DNA of 64,000 nt from Burkholderia plantarii. Lineage in GTDB: Bacteria > Pseudomonadota > Gammaproteobacteria > Burkholderiales > Burkholderiaceae. The position numbers and the translations under genes were made by a program. Location: the NCBI RefSeq assembly GCF_001411805.1, contig NZ_CP007212.1:1364001-1428000 (forward strand), in the 5' to 3' direction. Shown here in pieces: positions 1 to 10,681 of this stretch. The first letter of the stretch is position 1. Each line of letters opens with the position of its first letter. Under the pieces are notes generated by a model. That model was not told the DNA's origin. It made no database searches and saw only the letters and a program-made list of their open reading frames with translations.

Positions 1-483
1 CAGCTCGCGCGAGGCGGCCAGATAGACGTCGGGCGCCGGCTTCGGCTGCGCGACGCGGTCGCCCGTGAAGAGCCGGCCGCCGAAACAGGTATCGAGGCCG
101 AGCCGCGCGACCACGCGCGCCACGTAGTCGAGATCGCTGTTGCTCGCGCAGGCAAGCCGCAGCGGCAGCGCGCGCAGCGCCTCGACGGCGCCGGGGATCT
201 TCGGCGCGTCGGCCGCGCGCGTGCGGATTTCCTCGCGAATCGAATGGATCTGTTCCTCGCTGATGATGCGGCCGAACGCGGCGGCGGCCTGGGTCAGCAC
301 CACCGCGGTGCGCATGCCGAGCAGCGGACGGATCGCGTCGTGGACGCCTTCGACCTGCCAGAGGGCTTCGAGCCGTTCGATCACGATGCGCTCGGCGATC
401 GCTTCGCTGTCGACGAGCACGCCGTCGCAGTCGCTGATCAGCGCGCGGTCCTCGCGCGGCGTGGAGGGGAGGGGGGATGACAT
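1..483 (-). CDS. HAD-superfamily phosphatase, subfamily IA (partial, C-terminus outside window)
   Basis: The reverse strand reads from an ATG at 483 off the left edge of the window (161 residues visible). HAD motif I is clear near the N-terminus (LISDCDGVLVDS, nucleophile Asp in DCD), followed by a helical cap region. Motif II is LACASNSDLDYV and the motif III lysine is in KPAPDVYLAAS just before the edge. This order and the small alpha-helical cap fit the beta-phosphoglucomutase/phosphoglycolate-phosphatase-like group of cytosolic phosphatases. The substrate cannot be told from the sequence. A CAGGAG ribosome site precedes the ATG. The gene is divergent from the MFS exporter. Confidence 0.85.
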   Translation of the reverse strand, partial: MSSPLPSTPREDRALISDCDGVLVDSEAIAERIVIERLEALWQVEGVHDAIRPLLGMRTAVVLTQAAAAFGRIISEEQIHSIREEIRTRAADAPKIPGAVEALRALPLRLACASNSDLDYVARVVARLGLDTCFGGRLFTGDRVAQPKPAPDVYLAASREL

Positions 484-1077
484 GTGTTTCTCCTGCGGTA
501 ACGGGTAATCATACCGGTAACATCGGTCGGCACGATGCACGGCGCGACCGGTTTGCGACATGCGGCGCAACGATGTCGCGCGCTGGCTCGGGGGCGGCGG
601 GCCGGTGCTGCGGCCTTGTGTCTCAGGCGCGACAAGGACGCGGAAACATGGGGCGCCCAGTCGCAGCGCGATGCGTCGTATCGATTGCTGCGATGCGAAA
701 AACTCAATCGCCTGATGTCTTAACGAAAGCGCGAACGTAGATTATTGGATGGAATTCGGTGTTCGGCGGCGGCCGACCTGCCATGAGAAGCATGGCGGGA
801 AGCGATGTCGTTTCATTCGCATTTTCGACCAAATATTGAATGAAATTCAGGAAAAATCAGATTTCATTCGACGCTTCAGCCAGATTCCCGCGTGGCCCCA
901 CATTGGCTTCCGATCCGGGCGGCGTCACGATCCTTGACTCAAAATCAAGAGTCTTTCGCGACGCGGCCGCTTTTTGCATGGCAACATGCCGGGCACACTA
1001 CGCATCAACCGAATCCGCGGGCGCGGCGGCGGGCTTCCCCGCCAGCCGCGCCCGCTCCGTTACAGGATCCGCCCGCC
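484..1077. other. Intergenic region between divergent HAD phosphatase and MFS genes
   Basis: This is a 594-bp stretch with only short, low-quality open frames. The 690-870 part is noticeably richer in A+T than its surroundings and probably holds the divergent promoters. I could not assign a convincing -35/-10 pair. No RNA gene or repeat was recognised. Confidence 0.5.
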
Positions 1078-2274
1078 ATGAACGCTTCCCCCACCCGCGC
1101 CGCGCAGCCGGCCGCGCGCTCGAACCTGCCGCTGCTGGCGCTGGCCGTCGGCGCGTTCGGTATCGGTACCACCGAGTTCTCGCCGATGGGCCTGCTGCCC
1201 GTGATCGCCGACGGCGTCCATGTGTCGATCCCGACCGCCGGGATGCTGATCAGCGCCTACGCGATCGGCGTGATGGTCGGCGCGCCGGTCATGACGCTGC
1301 TGCTCGCGCGCGCCTCGCGGCGCACCGCGCTGATCCTGCTGATGGGCATCTTCACGCTCGGCAACCTGCTCTCGGCGCTGGCCCCCGACTACACCACGCT
1401 GCTGCTGGCGCGCCTCGTGACGAGCCTCAACCACGGCGCGTTCTTCGGCATCGGCTCGGTAGTGGCCGCCTCGGTGGTGCCGCGCGAGCGCCAGGCCAGC
1501 GCGGTGGCCACCATGTTCATGGGACTCACGATCGCCAACGTCGGCGGCGTGCCGGCCGCCACCTGGCTCGGCCAGGCGATCGGCTGGCGCATGTCGTTCG
1601 TCGCCACCGCCGGCCTCGGCCTGCTCGCGATCGCGGGCCTGCTCGCCGCGCTGCCGAAGGGCGAGACGGGCGCGATGCCGAACCTGCGCGCCGAATTCGC
1701 GGTGCTGCGGCGGCCGGTGGTGCTCGGCGCGCTCGCCACCACGGTGCTCGGCGCCGGCGCGATGTTTACGCTCTACACCTACGTGGCGCCCGCGCTCGCG
1801 CAGCTCACGCATGCCACGCCGGCCTTCGTGACCGCGATGCTGGTGCTGATCGGCGTGGGCTTCTCGATCGGCAACGTGGCGGGCGGCAAGCTCGCCGACC
1901 GTTCGCTCGAAGGCAGCCTGATCGCGTTCCTGCTGCTGCTGATCGTCGTGATGGTCGCGTTCCCGGTGCTGGCCGCCACCCACCTCGGCGCCGCGCTGGC
2001 GCTGCTGGTGTGGGGCATGGCCACCTTCGCCGTGGTGCCGCCGCTGCAGATGCGCGTGATGCGTGCCGCGGCCGAGGCGCCGGGGCTCGCCTCGTCGGTC
2101 AACGTCGGCGCGTTCAACCTCGGCAACGCGCTCGGCGCGGCAGCCGGCGGCGCGGCGATCTCGTCGGGCCTCGGCTACGCGGCGGTGCCGGTCGTCGGCG
2201 CCTCGATCGCCGTGCTCGGCCTGCTGCTGGTGCTCTCGCAGATGCGCCGGCGCCCGAGCCCGGCCGCCTGCTGA
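1078..2274 (+). CDS. MFS efflux transporter, AraJ/YdhP-like (DHA1 family)
   Basis: A predicted inner-membrane proton-coupled exporter of 398 residues, the normal size for 12-helix MFS proteins. The first helix carries the [15 protein letters not shown] signature and the third region has [13 protein letters not shown], both typical of the E. coli AraJ/YdhP/YdeA group. The ATG at 1078 starts immediately before the first hydrophobic segment; upstream in-frame codons add only low-complexity Pro/Ala sequence. Family members export sugars, arabinose-like compounds or drugs, and the real substrate is unknown. The downstream aldo/keto reductase lies 150 bp away on the same strand, so co-transcription is possible but not shown. 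Confidence 0.85.
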   Translation: MNASPTRAAQPAARSNLPLLALAVGAFGIGTTEFSPMGLLPVIADGVHVSIPTAGMLISAYAIGVMVGAPVMTLLLARASRRTALILLMGIFTLGNLLSALAPDYTTLLLARLVTSLNHGAFFGIGSVVAASVVPRERQASAVATMFMGLTIANVGGVPAATWLGQAIGWRMSFVATAGLGLLAIAGLLAALPKGETGAMPNLRAEFAVLRRPVVLGALATTVLGAGAMFTLYTYVAPALAQLTHATPAFVTAMLVLIGVGFSIGNVAGGKLADRSLEGSLIAFLLLLIVVMVAFPVLAATHLGAALALLVWGMATFAVVPPLQMRVMRAAAEAPGLASSVNVGAFNLGNALGAAAGGAAISSGLGYAAVPVVGASIAVLGLLLVLSQMRRRPSPAAC

Positions 2275-2423
2275 GTCGCGGCAGCTTCAATCGTATCGGC
2301 CGGCCGGTCGCCCGGCGGCCCGCCTTCACCGGCCGCGCCCACCTCGCCGTGCCCCGGCCTGCGGGCGCGCGGCGGCCCGCTCGCGCCGGTCCTTCTCCGT
2401 TCCCATCGACAGGACAACGAATC

Positions 2424-3230
2424 ATGACTCGCATTCCCCCGTTCGGCCTCGGCACGTTTCGCCTGAAAGGGCAGGTGGTGATCGATTCGGTGCGCGACGC
2501 GCTCGCACTCGGCTACCGCGCGATCGACACCGCGCAGATCTACGACAACGAAGCCGAGGTGGGCCGCGCGATCGCGGAGTCGGGCATCGCGCGCGACGCG
2601 CTGTTCGTGACGACCAAGATCTGGGTCGATCACTACGCGCCGCAGCGGCTCGTGCCGAGCCTCGAGGCCAGTCTCGCGAAGCTGCGCACCGACCGGGTCG
2701 ACCTGACGCTGATCCACTGGCCGGCGCCCGGCAACGGCGTGCCGCTCGCGGCCACGCTCGAGGCGCTCGCCGACGCGAAGGCGCGCGGCCTCACGCGCGA
2801 GATCGGCATCTCGAACTTCAACATCGCGCTGACGCGCGAGGCGATCGACGTGCTCGGCACCGGCGCGATCGCGACCAACCAGATCGAACTGAGCCCGTAC
2901 CTGCAGAACCGCGCGCTGGTGGCGTTCCTCGCCTCGCAGGCGATCGCCGTGACCTCGTACATGACGCTCGCCTACGGCAAGGTGCTCGGCGATCCGGTGC
3001 TCGGCGCGATCGCGGCCGCGCGCGGCGCGACGCCGGCGCAGGTCGCGCTTGCCTGGGCGCTGCAACTCGGTTACGCGGTGATTCCGTCGTCGACGAAGCG
3101 CGCGAACCTGGCGAGCAATCTGCTGGCCCGCAACCTGCGGCTCGATGACGACGAGATGGCGCGCATCGCCGATCTCGAACGCAACGGACGCGAAGTGAGC
3201 CCGGCGGGGCTGGCGCCCGTTTGGGATTGA
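2424..3230 (+). CDS. dkgB: Aldo/keto reductase, DkgB-like
   Basis: A cytosolic NADPH-dependent carbonyl reductase of 268 residues, matching the length of E. coli DkgB (2,5-diketo-D-gluconate reductase B). The catalytic tetrad is visible: Asp and Tyr in [10 protein letters not shown], Lys in TTKIWVDHY and His in [14 protein letters not shown] and the cofactor-binding PSSTKRANL follow. The ATG has an AGGACA ribosome site 9 bases upstream, which separates it from the long open frame that runs in from 840. It lies downstream of the MFS exporter and converges with the DUF2242 gene, with 13 bp between stops. In vivo substrates of this family include methylglyoxal and beta-keto esters; I infer a detoxification role. 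Confidence 0.88.
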   Translation: MTRIPPFGLGTFRLKGQVVIDSVRDALALGYRAIDTAQIYDNEAEVGRAIAESGIARDALFVTTKIWVDHYAPQRLVPSLEASLAKLRTDRVDLTLIHWPAPGNGVPLAATLEALADAKARGLTREIGISNFNIALTREAIDVLGTGAIATNQIELSPYLQNRALVAFLASQAIAVTSYMTLAYGKVLGDPVLGAIAAARGATPAQVALAWALQLGYAVIPSSTKRANLASNLLARNLRLDDDEMARIADLERNGREVSPAGLAPVWD

Positions 3231-3243
3231 GCGCGTCGCGCGC

Positions 3244-4713
3244 TTATTGCGGGGCGCTGGCCGGAGTCGGCGCGGCCGGCGTGGCCGTGGTGGAGGCGGG
3301 GCTGGCCGGGACGGCCGATGACGGCTGAGTGGCCGAGGCGGCCGGCGCCGGTCGTGCCGGGGCGGCTGCCGGCGGGTTCGCGGCGTTGGTAGTGGGGCTG
3401 GCCGCGCTGGCGGCGGCCGGGGCGGGTTGCGATGCCGGGGTGGGAGGCGCGGCGGCGGCCGATGCAGCGGGCGCCGGGTTCGCCGGCGCGGCGGGCGGGG
3501 TGGTTGCGGTCGCCGCCGTGGCGGCCGCCGGTGTGCTCGCCATGGCCGCGCTGCCGGCGGCCGGCGCTGCGGCGGGCGTGCCCGGATGGTTCTGCTCGAC
3601 CGGCGCCGCGGCGGCCGGGTTTGCCGCCGGCGCGGCCATCGTGCCCGCCGTGCGCGGCGTCGCGAGCGCGGACTGCACGTCGGCCGGCGCGTCCGGCGCG
3701 TCCGGCGTCGGCGTGGCGATTGGCTGCGCGGCCGAGCCGGTGGTCACGGCCGAGGTGCCGGTCGAGGCGACCACGGCCTGCGGGCCGCCCGCCGCGTGCG
3801 TGGCCGGGCCCGGCGCTGCGTTGGCGGCGCTGCCCGCATTCGTAGCGTTCGCGGCATTCGCCCCCGCGCCGCCGTTCACCGCGGCCTGCGCATGCGGGGC
3901 GGCGGCCGGCGACACCGCCGGGAACGTCGCCGGCGTGGCCGAGACCGCGCGGTTCGGTGCGGCCGTGGCGAGCGCGCCGGCCTGCGCCGCCGCGACGGGC
4001 ACCGGCGCGAGGCCCGATACCGGCGCGGGCGACGGTACCGGCGGCGTCGGCACGGCCGGCGTCTTCAGCTTCACGGCGCCGTCGTCGCCGGGCGCACCGG
4101 TGCTCGGCGCCGGTTCCGGCAGCGGCGCCACCGGTTCCTTCTCGGCGGCCTTCGCGGCGGCCTTGCCGTGCCGCGCCGGGTCGACCTTCAGGAAGTGATC
4201 GACGAGCTTGAAGAAGCGGTCGTAGAACACCCCGGCCGGAATCGTCTCGCTCGCGATCTTCACCATCGAATCGTCGCTCGAACCGATCGGCAGCGACACC
4301 GAACCGAGCACCGACAGCCCCACGCTCGCCGAGGTGGTGGCCTTCTTCAGCGTGTAGCGATCCTGCACCGCGTTCACGTAGGCGATGGTCGAGGTCGAAT
4401 CGGCGTCCGCGTCGACGCAGACCACGTGAAACTCGATCGTCACGTGCGAATCGTTGTTCGGCTGGAAGTTCTTGCTGCCGTCCACGGTGTCGGGCCGCGT
4501 CAGGTTGGTGATGTAGCCCTGGCTCAGCAGCGCGCGCCGCGCGGCCTCGCAGGTGGCCGTCGCGTTCTCGTGGAAGGTGTGCGTGTAAGGGCTGCTCGAC
4601 GCATCGAACTGCTCCTGCGTGTAAAGCGGTTTCGGCGCCGACGAACAGGCCGCCAGCACGGCCGAGGCCGCGAGCGCGCAGGTGAGGGAAATCAGTCTGG
4701 ATCGATTGTGCAT
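3244..4713 (-). CDS. DUF2242-family lipoprotein with long Ala/Pro-rich C-terminal tail
   Basis: A predicted lipoprotein of 489 residues. The start at 4713 gives a proper type II signal peptide (MHNRSRLISLTCALAASAVL, then lipobox LAAC); an upstream in-frame ATG at 4737 would add eight residues before it. Residues of about 20-190 form the conserved part (TFHENATATCEAARRALLSQ and later FYDRFFKLVDHFL), which I recognise as DUF2242. The remaining 300 or so residues are almost wholly Ala, Pro, Thr, Ser and Gly and should be disordered, perhaps a wall-spanning or surface-exposed linker. Function is unknown. The biased tail also produces long meaningless open frames on the opposite strand. Confidence 0.8.
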   Translation of the reverse strand: MHNRSRLISLTCALAASAVLAACSSAPKPLYTQEQFDASSSPYTHTFHENATATCEAARRALLSQGYITNLTRPDTVDGSKNFQPNNDSHVTIEFHVVCVDADADSTSTIAYVNAVQDRYTLKKATTSASVGLSVLGSVSLPIGSSDDSMVKIASETIPAGVFYDRFFKLVDHFLKVDPARHGKAAAKAAEKEPVAPLPEPAPSTGAPGDDGAVKLKTPAVPTPPVPSPAPVSGLAPVPVAAAQAGALATAAPNRAVSATPATFPAVSPAAAPHAQAAVNGGAGANAANATNAGSAANAAPGPATHAAGGPQAVVASTGTSAVTTGSAAQPIATPTPDAPDAPADVQSALATPRTAGTMAAPAANPAAAAPVEQNHPGTPAAAPAAGSAAMASTPAAATAATATTPPAAPANPAPAASAAAAPPTPASQPAPAAASAASPTTNAANPPAAAPARPAPAASATQPSSAVPASPASTTATPAAPTPASAPQ

Positions 4714-4847
4714 GGCGTCGGGTAAGGGGTGGGCCACGTGGCACGCGCCCGCCGACGCGTGACGCGACGCCGGGCCGAAGGCGTGACCGGCCGCTATTAT
4801 AGTTTCCCCTGATGCCGCCCCGCAGTTGCGGTGTTGGATCCGACACG

Positions 4848-4876
4848 AAAAAATCCCGCCGGCGTGGCGGCGGGAT
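4848..4876 (-). terminator. Rho-independent terminator downstream of the Hsp20 pair
   Basis: On the reverse strand an 8-bp stem (ATCCCGCC paired with GGCGGGAT) is followed by six T residues. It lies about 100 bp after the stop of the second Hsp20 gene and before the DUF2242 gene, which is transcribed in the same direction. Confidence 0.75.
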
Positions 4877-4974
4877 GGGACCGAAGCCGGGTCGGGCGGT
4901 GCGATGCGGGGCGGCGCAGCGCGCGCGGCGGCGTCCGACCCTCCGGCACGCTTGCCGCGCCGCCCCGGCGCGGA

Positions 4975-5433
4975 TCAGGCCGCGCCCGTGCCGACCTCGA
5001 TCTTGCGCGGCAGCGCTTCCTCGCGGCGCGGGATCCGCAGCGTCAGCACGCCGTCGCGCAGGCTCGCGTCGATGCGCGAGGTGTCGAGGTACGGGCTCAC
5101 GGTGAAGCTGCGCAGGTAGCGCGGCGCGTGCCATTCGGCATGCTGCACGCGCAGCCCCGCCGTGTCCGGCAGTTCGGCGTGCGCATCGATCGTGAGGCGC
5201 GCCTCGTGGACGCGCAGGTCGAGGCCCGCTTTCGAGACGCCGGGCAGGTCGGCGCGCAGCGTCACGCCCTGCGCGTCCTCGACGATGTCGACGGCCGGCG
5301 TGACGGTCACGCTCCGTGTTGCGGCCGGTTCACGGCGCACGTCGGCTTGCGGCGCGGCGGCTTGCGGCGCCGTGGCGGGGTGATCCGGCGCGACGGTGGC
5401 GGGGCGCTCGATGAGTTCGGGAGTCGTGGTCAT
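4975..5433 (-). CDS. Hsp20/alpha-crystallin family small heat-shock protein (second of pair)
   Basis: A small ATP-independent holdase of 152 residues. An Ala/Pro-rich N-terminal arm of about 45 residues precedes the alpha-crystallin domain (PAVDIVEDAQGVTLRADLPG to DGVLTLRIPR). The C-terminal IxI/V-type anchor that mediates oligomer assembly is present as KIEV after LPR. The start at 5433 has a GAGGAA ribosome site. It follows the other Hsp20 gene by 21 bp and is surely co-transcribed with it. The paired arrangement resembles ibpA/ibpB, but the two proteins are quite different, so they may form mixed oligomers with distinct client preference (inference). Confidence 0.9.
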   Translation of the reverse strand: MTTTPELIERPATVAPDHPATAPQAAAPQADVRREPAATRSVTVTPAVDIVEDAQGVTLRADLPGVSKAGLDLRVHEARLTIDAHAELPDTAGLRVQHAEWHAPRYLRSFTVSPYLDTSRIDASLRDGVLTLRIPRREEALPRKIEVGTGAA

Positions 5434-5454
5434 GGCGATATTCCTCGCGGCAAA

Positions 5455-5895
5455 TTATTGAACGTGGATCGAACGCGGCTGCGATGCCGCGCGCTTCGCA
5501 ATACGGATGCGCAGACAACCATTGTCGTAACGCGCCTGGATCTGCCCGGCATCGGCCGTCGACGGCAGCTCGACGGCGCGGCGGAAGCGCCCGGCGAAGC
5601 GTTCGCGAGCCAGCACGCGCGACTCGGCGGCGTCCTCGGCGGCCTTGCGCTCGCCAGTGATCGTCAGGAGTCCTTTATCGATCGTCACGTCGAAATCGGC
5701 GGCCTGCATGCCGGGCGCGAGCGCGACGATCTCGATCGCGTCATCGGTGATGCCGACGTTGATCGGCGGGAACGCGTCGAAGCGGCCGGCGCGCGCGGCG
5801 GCCGTGAACGTCGGCGCCGCGAACAGCCCCGACATCTGCCGTTGCAGCCGGTCGAGTTCGCCGAACAGGCCGGCACCGAAACGATAAGTGGTCAT
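5455..5895 (-). CDS. Hsp20/alpha-crystallin family small heat-shock protein (first of pair)
   Basis: A 146-residue small heat-shock holdase. The N-terminal MTTYRFGAGLFGELDRLQRQ is typical of class A bacterial Hsp20. The alpha-crystallin domain runs from about residue 42 (INVGITDDAIEIVALAPGM) to the closing DNGCLRIRIAKR. The start at 5895 is preferred over one at 5970 because it has a GAGAGGA ribosome site upstream and matches family N-termini. It is the promoter-proximal gene of a two-gene unit, and a sigma-32-like promoter lies about 110-140 bp upstream. Confidence 0.92.
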   Translation of the reverse strand: MTTYRFGAGLFGELDRLQRQMSGLFAAPTFTAAARAGRFDAFPPINVGITDDAIEIVALAPGMQAADFDVTIDKGLLTITGERKAAEDAAESRVLARERFAGRFRRAVELPSTADAGQIQARYDNGCLRIRIAKRAASQPRSIHVQ

Positions 5896-6006
5896 GGTTC
5901 GAGTCCTCTCGAAGATCGGCACGCGAAGTGCGAGCGCGAACGGCACGCGACGTGTGCGATGCGTTGTCAACCGGCGGTGCCCAGTGCAACCGCCTCATGG
6001 CTCCAC

Positions 6007-6034
6007 AGGTAGGAGCGGTGCCGACGAATTCAAG
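6007..6034 (-). promoter_or_regulatory. Sigma-32 (RpoH)-type heat-shock promoter for the hsp20 pair
   Basis: On the reverse strand the -35 element CTTGAA (6034-6029) and the -10 element CTCCTACCT (6015-6007) are separated by exactly 13 bp. This fits the RpoH consensus of CTTGAA and CCCCATNT with a 13-bp spacer. The position upstream of two chaperone genes supports the call. Confidence 0.75.
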
Positions 6035-6595
6035 AGGGAAAAATTGGGGCGACGATGAATCGATGCTTGCGGGGGCATCGATCGGGCCGTGCAGCGGCAG
6101 TGGTGCGTTGCGGCCATGATGACCGCCTCGTATTGAACGGCGGACGCGGCGACGTATCGGGCCGGCCACGCGCGCCGGTCTCGCGTGGCGGCATCGATGC
6201 CGCGCGGACCCCGCCCACGGGGTCGTGCCCTTTCGTTTCGGGGCGATCCCTATCGGGATCATCCCCTAGCCTGGCGCGCGGCCGTCCCACACTGCGGGAG
6301 CGCGATGGTATGCTGATTTTCTTTTCTTTATGACGGGGATTCGTATCGGCAATGCCGATCGACGCGATCGTTTCCACCCTCGATACCGGCGCGCGCCGCG
6401 CCGCCGGCCGGCTTGCGCCGGCAGCATCGCGCCGAGCCTCGTCCCTCTCACCGGTGCCGCCCGACGGCATGCCCGGCTCGCCTCGCCGCCAGCCGCCATG
6501 CGCCTCGCCGGGCCGCACCCGCGTGCCGCGATGTCCAGCCTGACACGCGCCGCCCCCGGATTCCGCTTCCCTTTTCCCACTACCAGGAGATTTCC
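6035..6595. other. Intergenic region upstream of pckG
   Basis: A non-coding stretch of about 560 bp between the heat-shock promoter and pckG. It holds a small perfect hairpin (GACCCCG / CGGGGTC, 6207-6224), an inverted repeat described separately at 6240-6266, and a T-rich patch at 6315-6330 that probably belongs to the pckG promoter area. Open frames here are short and have no family resemblance. Confidence 0.45.
6240..6266. repeat. Inverted repeat, candidate operator upstream of pckG
   Basis: The arms GGGGCGATCCC (6240-6250) and GGGATCATCCCC (6255-6266) are near-mirror complements around a 4-base centre. There is no T run after it, so an operator is more likely than a terminator. The binding protein is unknown. 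Confidence 0.4.
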
Positions 6596-8461
<1,866 letters not shown>

Positions 8462-8496
8462 CGAACCGCGCCCACGCCCATATGGGCGCTGGAAGT

Positions 8497-8532
8497 GACG
8501 CCGCACGGGCTTCGAACCGTGCGGCGTCTTTC
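8497..8532 (+). terminator. Rho-independent terminator after pckG
   Basis: A perfect 12-bp stem (GACGCCGCACGG with CCGTGCGGCGTC) with an 8-base loop, followed by TTTCATT. It begins 36 bp past the pckG stop. Confidence 0.85.
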
Positions 8533-8665
8533 ATTGCGGATTCGTTGTGAATGCAACCAGATCGCCGGCCGCACGCGGTGCTCCGCATCGCTCACGAACG
8601 ACCGCACGCGACGGCCCGATTCGATGCGACAATCGTCGCCATTCATCGATATCGGAGACGGGTTC

Positions 8666-9586
8666 ATGGACATCCAACGGATCGCCGTGGTCGGCGCAGG
8701 CGTGATCGGCGCCAGCTGGGCCGCGTTCTATCTCGATCAGGGCTTCGAGGTCGTGGTGAGCGACCCGGCGCCCGACGCGCACGAGCGGCTGCAGGCCATG
8801 CTCACGCGCTTGCTCGGCGCGGCGCGCCTGCCCGAGCTCGCGCCGCGGCTGCGTTTCTCGGCCGACCTCGACGCGGCGCTCGACGGCGTCGGGTTCGTGC
8901 AGGAGAACGGCCCCGAGCGGCTCGACGTCAAGCGCGAGCTGTATCGCGCGATGGACGCCCGGCTCGGCGCCGACGCGATCATCGCCTCGAGTTCGTCGGG
9001 GCTCAAGATGTCGGCGATCCAGACCGCCTGCGAGCGGCACCCCGAGCGCTGCCTGATCGCGCATCCGTTCAACCCGCCGCATCTGATTCCGCTCGTCGAG
9101 CTGGTGGGCGGCGAGGCCACCTCGCGCGACACGATCGAGCGCGCGAAGCGCTTCTACGACGGCCTCGGCAAGGTCACCATCGTGCTGAACCGCGAGATGG
9201 CCGGCCACGTCGCGAACCGGCTCGCTGCGGCGTTGTTCCGCGAGGTCTATCACCTGGTGGGCGAGGGCGTGGTCAGCGTCGCCGACGTGGACAAGGCCGT
9301 GTCGTGGGGGCCGGGGCTGCGCTGGGGGCTGATGGGGCAGGCGCTGACCTATCACCTCGGCGGCGGCGACGGCGGCATCGAGCATTTCCTCGACCATCTC
9401 TCCGGGCCGATCACGAGCTGGTGGGACGATCTCGGCACGCCGTCGTTCGACCCGCGCGTCGATCGCCAGCTCGGCGACGAACTGCGCGCGATCCAGGGCG
9501 GGCGCTCGATCGCCGAGTGGGGCGCCGAGCGCGACCGGCTGCTGGTCGAACTGATCGAGGCGCGCCGCCGCAGCTTCCTGCCCTGA
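8666..9586 (+). CDS. 3-hydroxyacyl-CoA dehydrogenase family protein (possible L-carnitine dehydrogenase/lambda-crystallin type)
   Basis: A 306-residue NAD-dependent dehydrogenase. The Rossmann fingerprint GAGVIGASWAAFY is at residues 10-22. The catalytic His is in IAHPFNPPHLIPLVELV. Family residues continue through GKVTIVLNREMAGHVANRLAAALFREV to the C-terminal helical domain. PHLIPLVE and the single short C-terminal domain place it with the L-carnitine dehydrogenase/lambda-crystallin/3-hydroxybutyryl-CoA group, not the FadB fusion type. The start at 8666 was chosen because it is immediately before the Rossmann strand; a GGAGACGG site precedes it. It converges with the AraC gene, with 30 bp between stops. 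Substrate is inferred only. Confidence 0.8.
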   Translation: MDIQRIAVVGAGVIGASWAAFYLDQGFEVVVSDPAPDAHERLQAMLTRLLGAARLPELAPRLRFSADLDAALDGVGFVQENGPERLDVKRELYRAMDARLGADAIIASSSSGLKMSAIQTACERHPERCLIAHPFNPPHLIPLVELVGGEATSRDTIERAKRFYDGLGKVTIVLNREMAGHVANRLAAALFREVYHLVGEGVVSVADVDKAVSWGPGLRWGLMGQALTYHLGGGDGGIEHFLDHLSGPITSWWDDLGTPSFDPRVDRQLGDELRAIQGGRSIAEWGAERDRLLVELIEARRRSFLP

Positions 9587-9616
9587 ACGCCGCGCCGGCC
9601 GCGGCCGGCCGCGCGC

Positions 9617-10414
9617 TCAGTCGTAGAACGCCGAGGGCGCCACGCCGAAGTGGCGCTTGAACATCGCCGTGAACGCGCTCTGGCTGCGATAGCCGTGATC
9701 GAGCGCGACGCTGAGGATCTTCTCGCCATGCGCGAGCCGCTGCAGCGCGAGCAGCAGCCGCGCCTGCTGGCGCCAGCGCCCGAACGTGAGCCCGGTTTCG
9801 CGGTTGAACCAGCGGTACAGCGTCTTCTCCGACATGCCGAGGTCGCCGGCCCATTCGGCCACCGTGCGGTCGTCGTGCGGCGACGCGAGCAGCGCGTCGC
9901 AGACCGCGCGCAGCCGGGCGTCGCGCGGCCACGGCAGATGCAGCGGCAACTGCGGCACCGAGATCAGTTCGGCCAGGATCAGCTGCATCAGATGGTCGTC
10001 GCGCGAGCCGGGCTGGTAGTCGAGCGGCACGTCGATCGCCGCCACGATCAGCTCGCGCAGCAGCGGCGGCACGTCCACCACGCCGGTGCGGGCGCGCAGC
10101 GGCTGCGCCACCGAAGGCTCCACGAATACCGTGCGCATCTGCACGTCGCCGCTCATCCGCACGGCATGGTCGAGGCCGGCCTCGAGCCAGACGCCGCGCG
10201 TGGGCGGCACCACCCACGCGCCGGTCTCGGCGGTGATCTGCATCACGCCCTCGATCGCGTACAGCAGCTGCGCGCGGCGGTGGCGGTGCGGCGCGATCAG
10301 CGTGCCGTGCGGATAGCGCGCGGCCATCGCGGCGACCGGGCGCGGCGTGTTTTCGAACGGCAGATGATCGACGGGCGGCTGCGCGGCCGAGCGGGAAACG
10401 GCGAACGGGGACAT
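9617..10414 (-). CDS. AraC-family transcriptional regulator with cupin sensor domain
   Basis: A 265-residue regulator. Residues 30-130 form a cupin-type domain (HGTLIAPHRHRRAQLLYAIEG). The C-terminal 100 residues carry two helix-turn-helix units: TVAEWAGDLGMSEKTLYRWF, then ILSVALDHGYRSQSAFTAMF, ending with FGVAPSAFYD. The start at 10414 places the cupin at the usual distance; the longer frame upstream is low-complexity. A 13-bp palindrome lies 80-92 bp upstream and may be its own operator. The target is unknown. The family (COG2207 with an N-terminal cupin) often controls an adjacent exporter or catabolic gene, and here the neighbours are the convergent dehydrogenase and a DUF4148 gene. Confidence 0.85.
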   Translation of the reverse strand: MSPFAVSRSAAQPPVDHLPFENTPRPVAAMAARYPHGTLIAPHRHRRAQLLYAIEGVMQITAETGAWVVPPTRGVWLEAGLDHAVRMSGDVQMRTVFVEPSVAQPLRARTGVVDVPPLLRELIVAAIDVPLDYQPGSRDDHLMQLILAELISVPQLPLHLPWPRDARLRAVCDALLASPHDDRTVAEWAGDLGMSEKTLYRWFNRETGLTFGRWRQQARLLLALQRLAHGEKILSVALDHGYRSQSAFTAMFKRHFGVAPSAFYD

Positions 10415-10681
10415 GGCGACGGAGCGGGCGACGAGCGCGCGACACGATGCCGCGAGCGGGACGCGCCAATCGTAGGAGGTTTCGGCGCGTTCGCCAATCG
10501 GCGATTGTCCGGGCGGCGCGCGGTCGGGGCCGCTTGCCCGGTGGGGACTCGCGGCGGGCTCGAGGGCGGCCGCCGCGTTGGCTGCGAGCGGCGGCTCGCG
10601 ACGGCCGACGGCCGCCATGATGCGATCCGGGACGACGCGTTTCAGGCACGCCGCGGCTGTCACTCGTCGCGCATCATCGCC
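10415..10681. other. Non-coding region upstream of the AraC gene
   Basis: It contains the CAATCG-G-CGATTG palindrome and a half copy of it at 10475-10481, then runs into the heptanucleotide array. Only short shadow frames are open. Confidence 0.4.
10494..10506. promoter_or_regulatory. Palindrome upstream of the AraC regulator, candidate operator
   Basis: CAATCGGCGATTG is a perfect 13-base palindrome with a central G. It lies 80 bp before the AraC start codon, with a partial copy (GCCAATCG) 20 bp closer to the gene. Regulator identity is not shown. Confidence 0.35.

Noticed and set aside
840..2423. Long plus-strand frame fused to the aldo/keto reductase
   Set aside because: Its first 528 codons are out of frame with the MFS gene and Arg/Ala-rich; the reductase begins at its own ATG at 2424.
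3329..4725. Long plus-strand frames opposite the DUF2242 gene
   Set aside because: They are Gly/Ala/Arg strings produced by the repetitive Ala/Pro-coding tail on the real strand.
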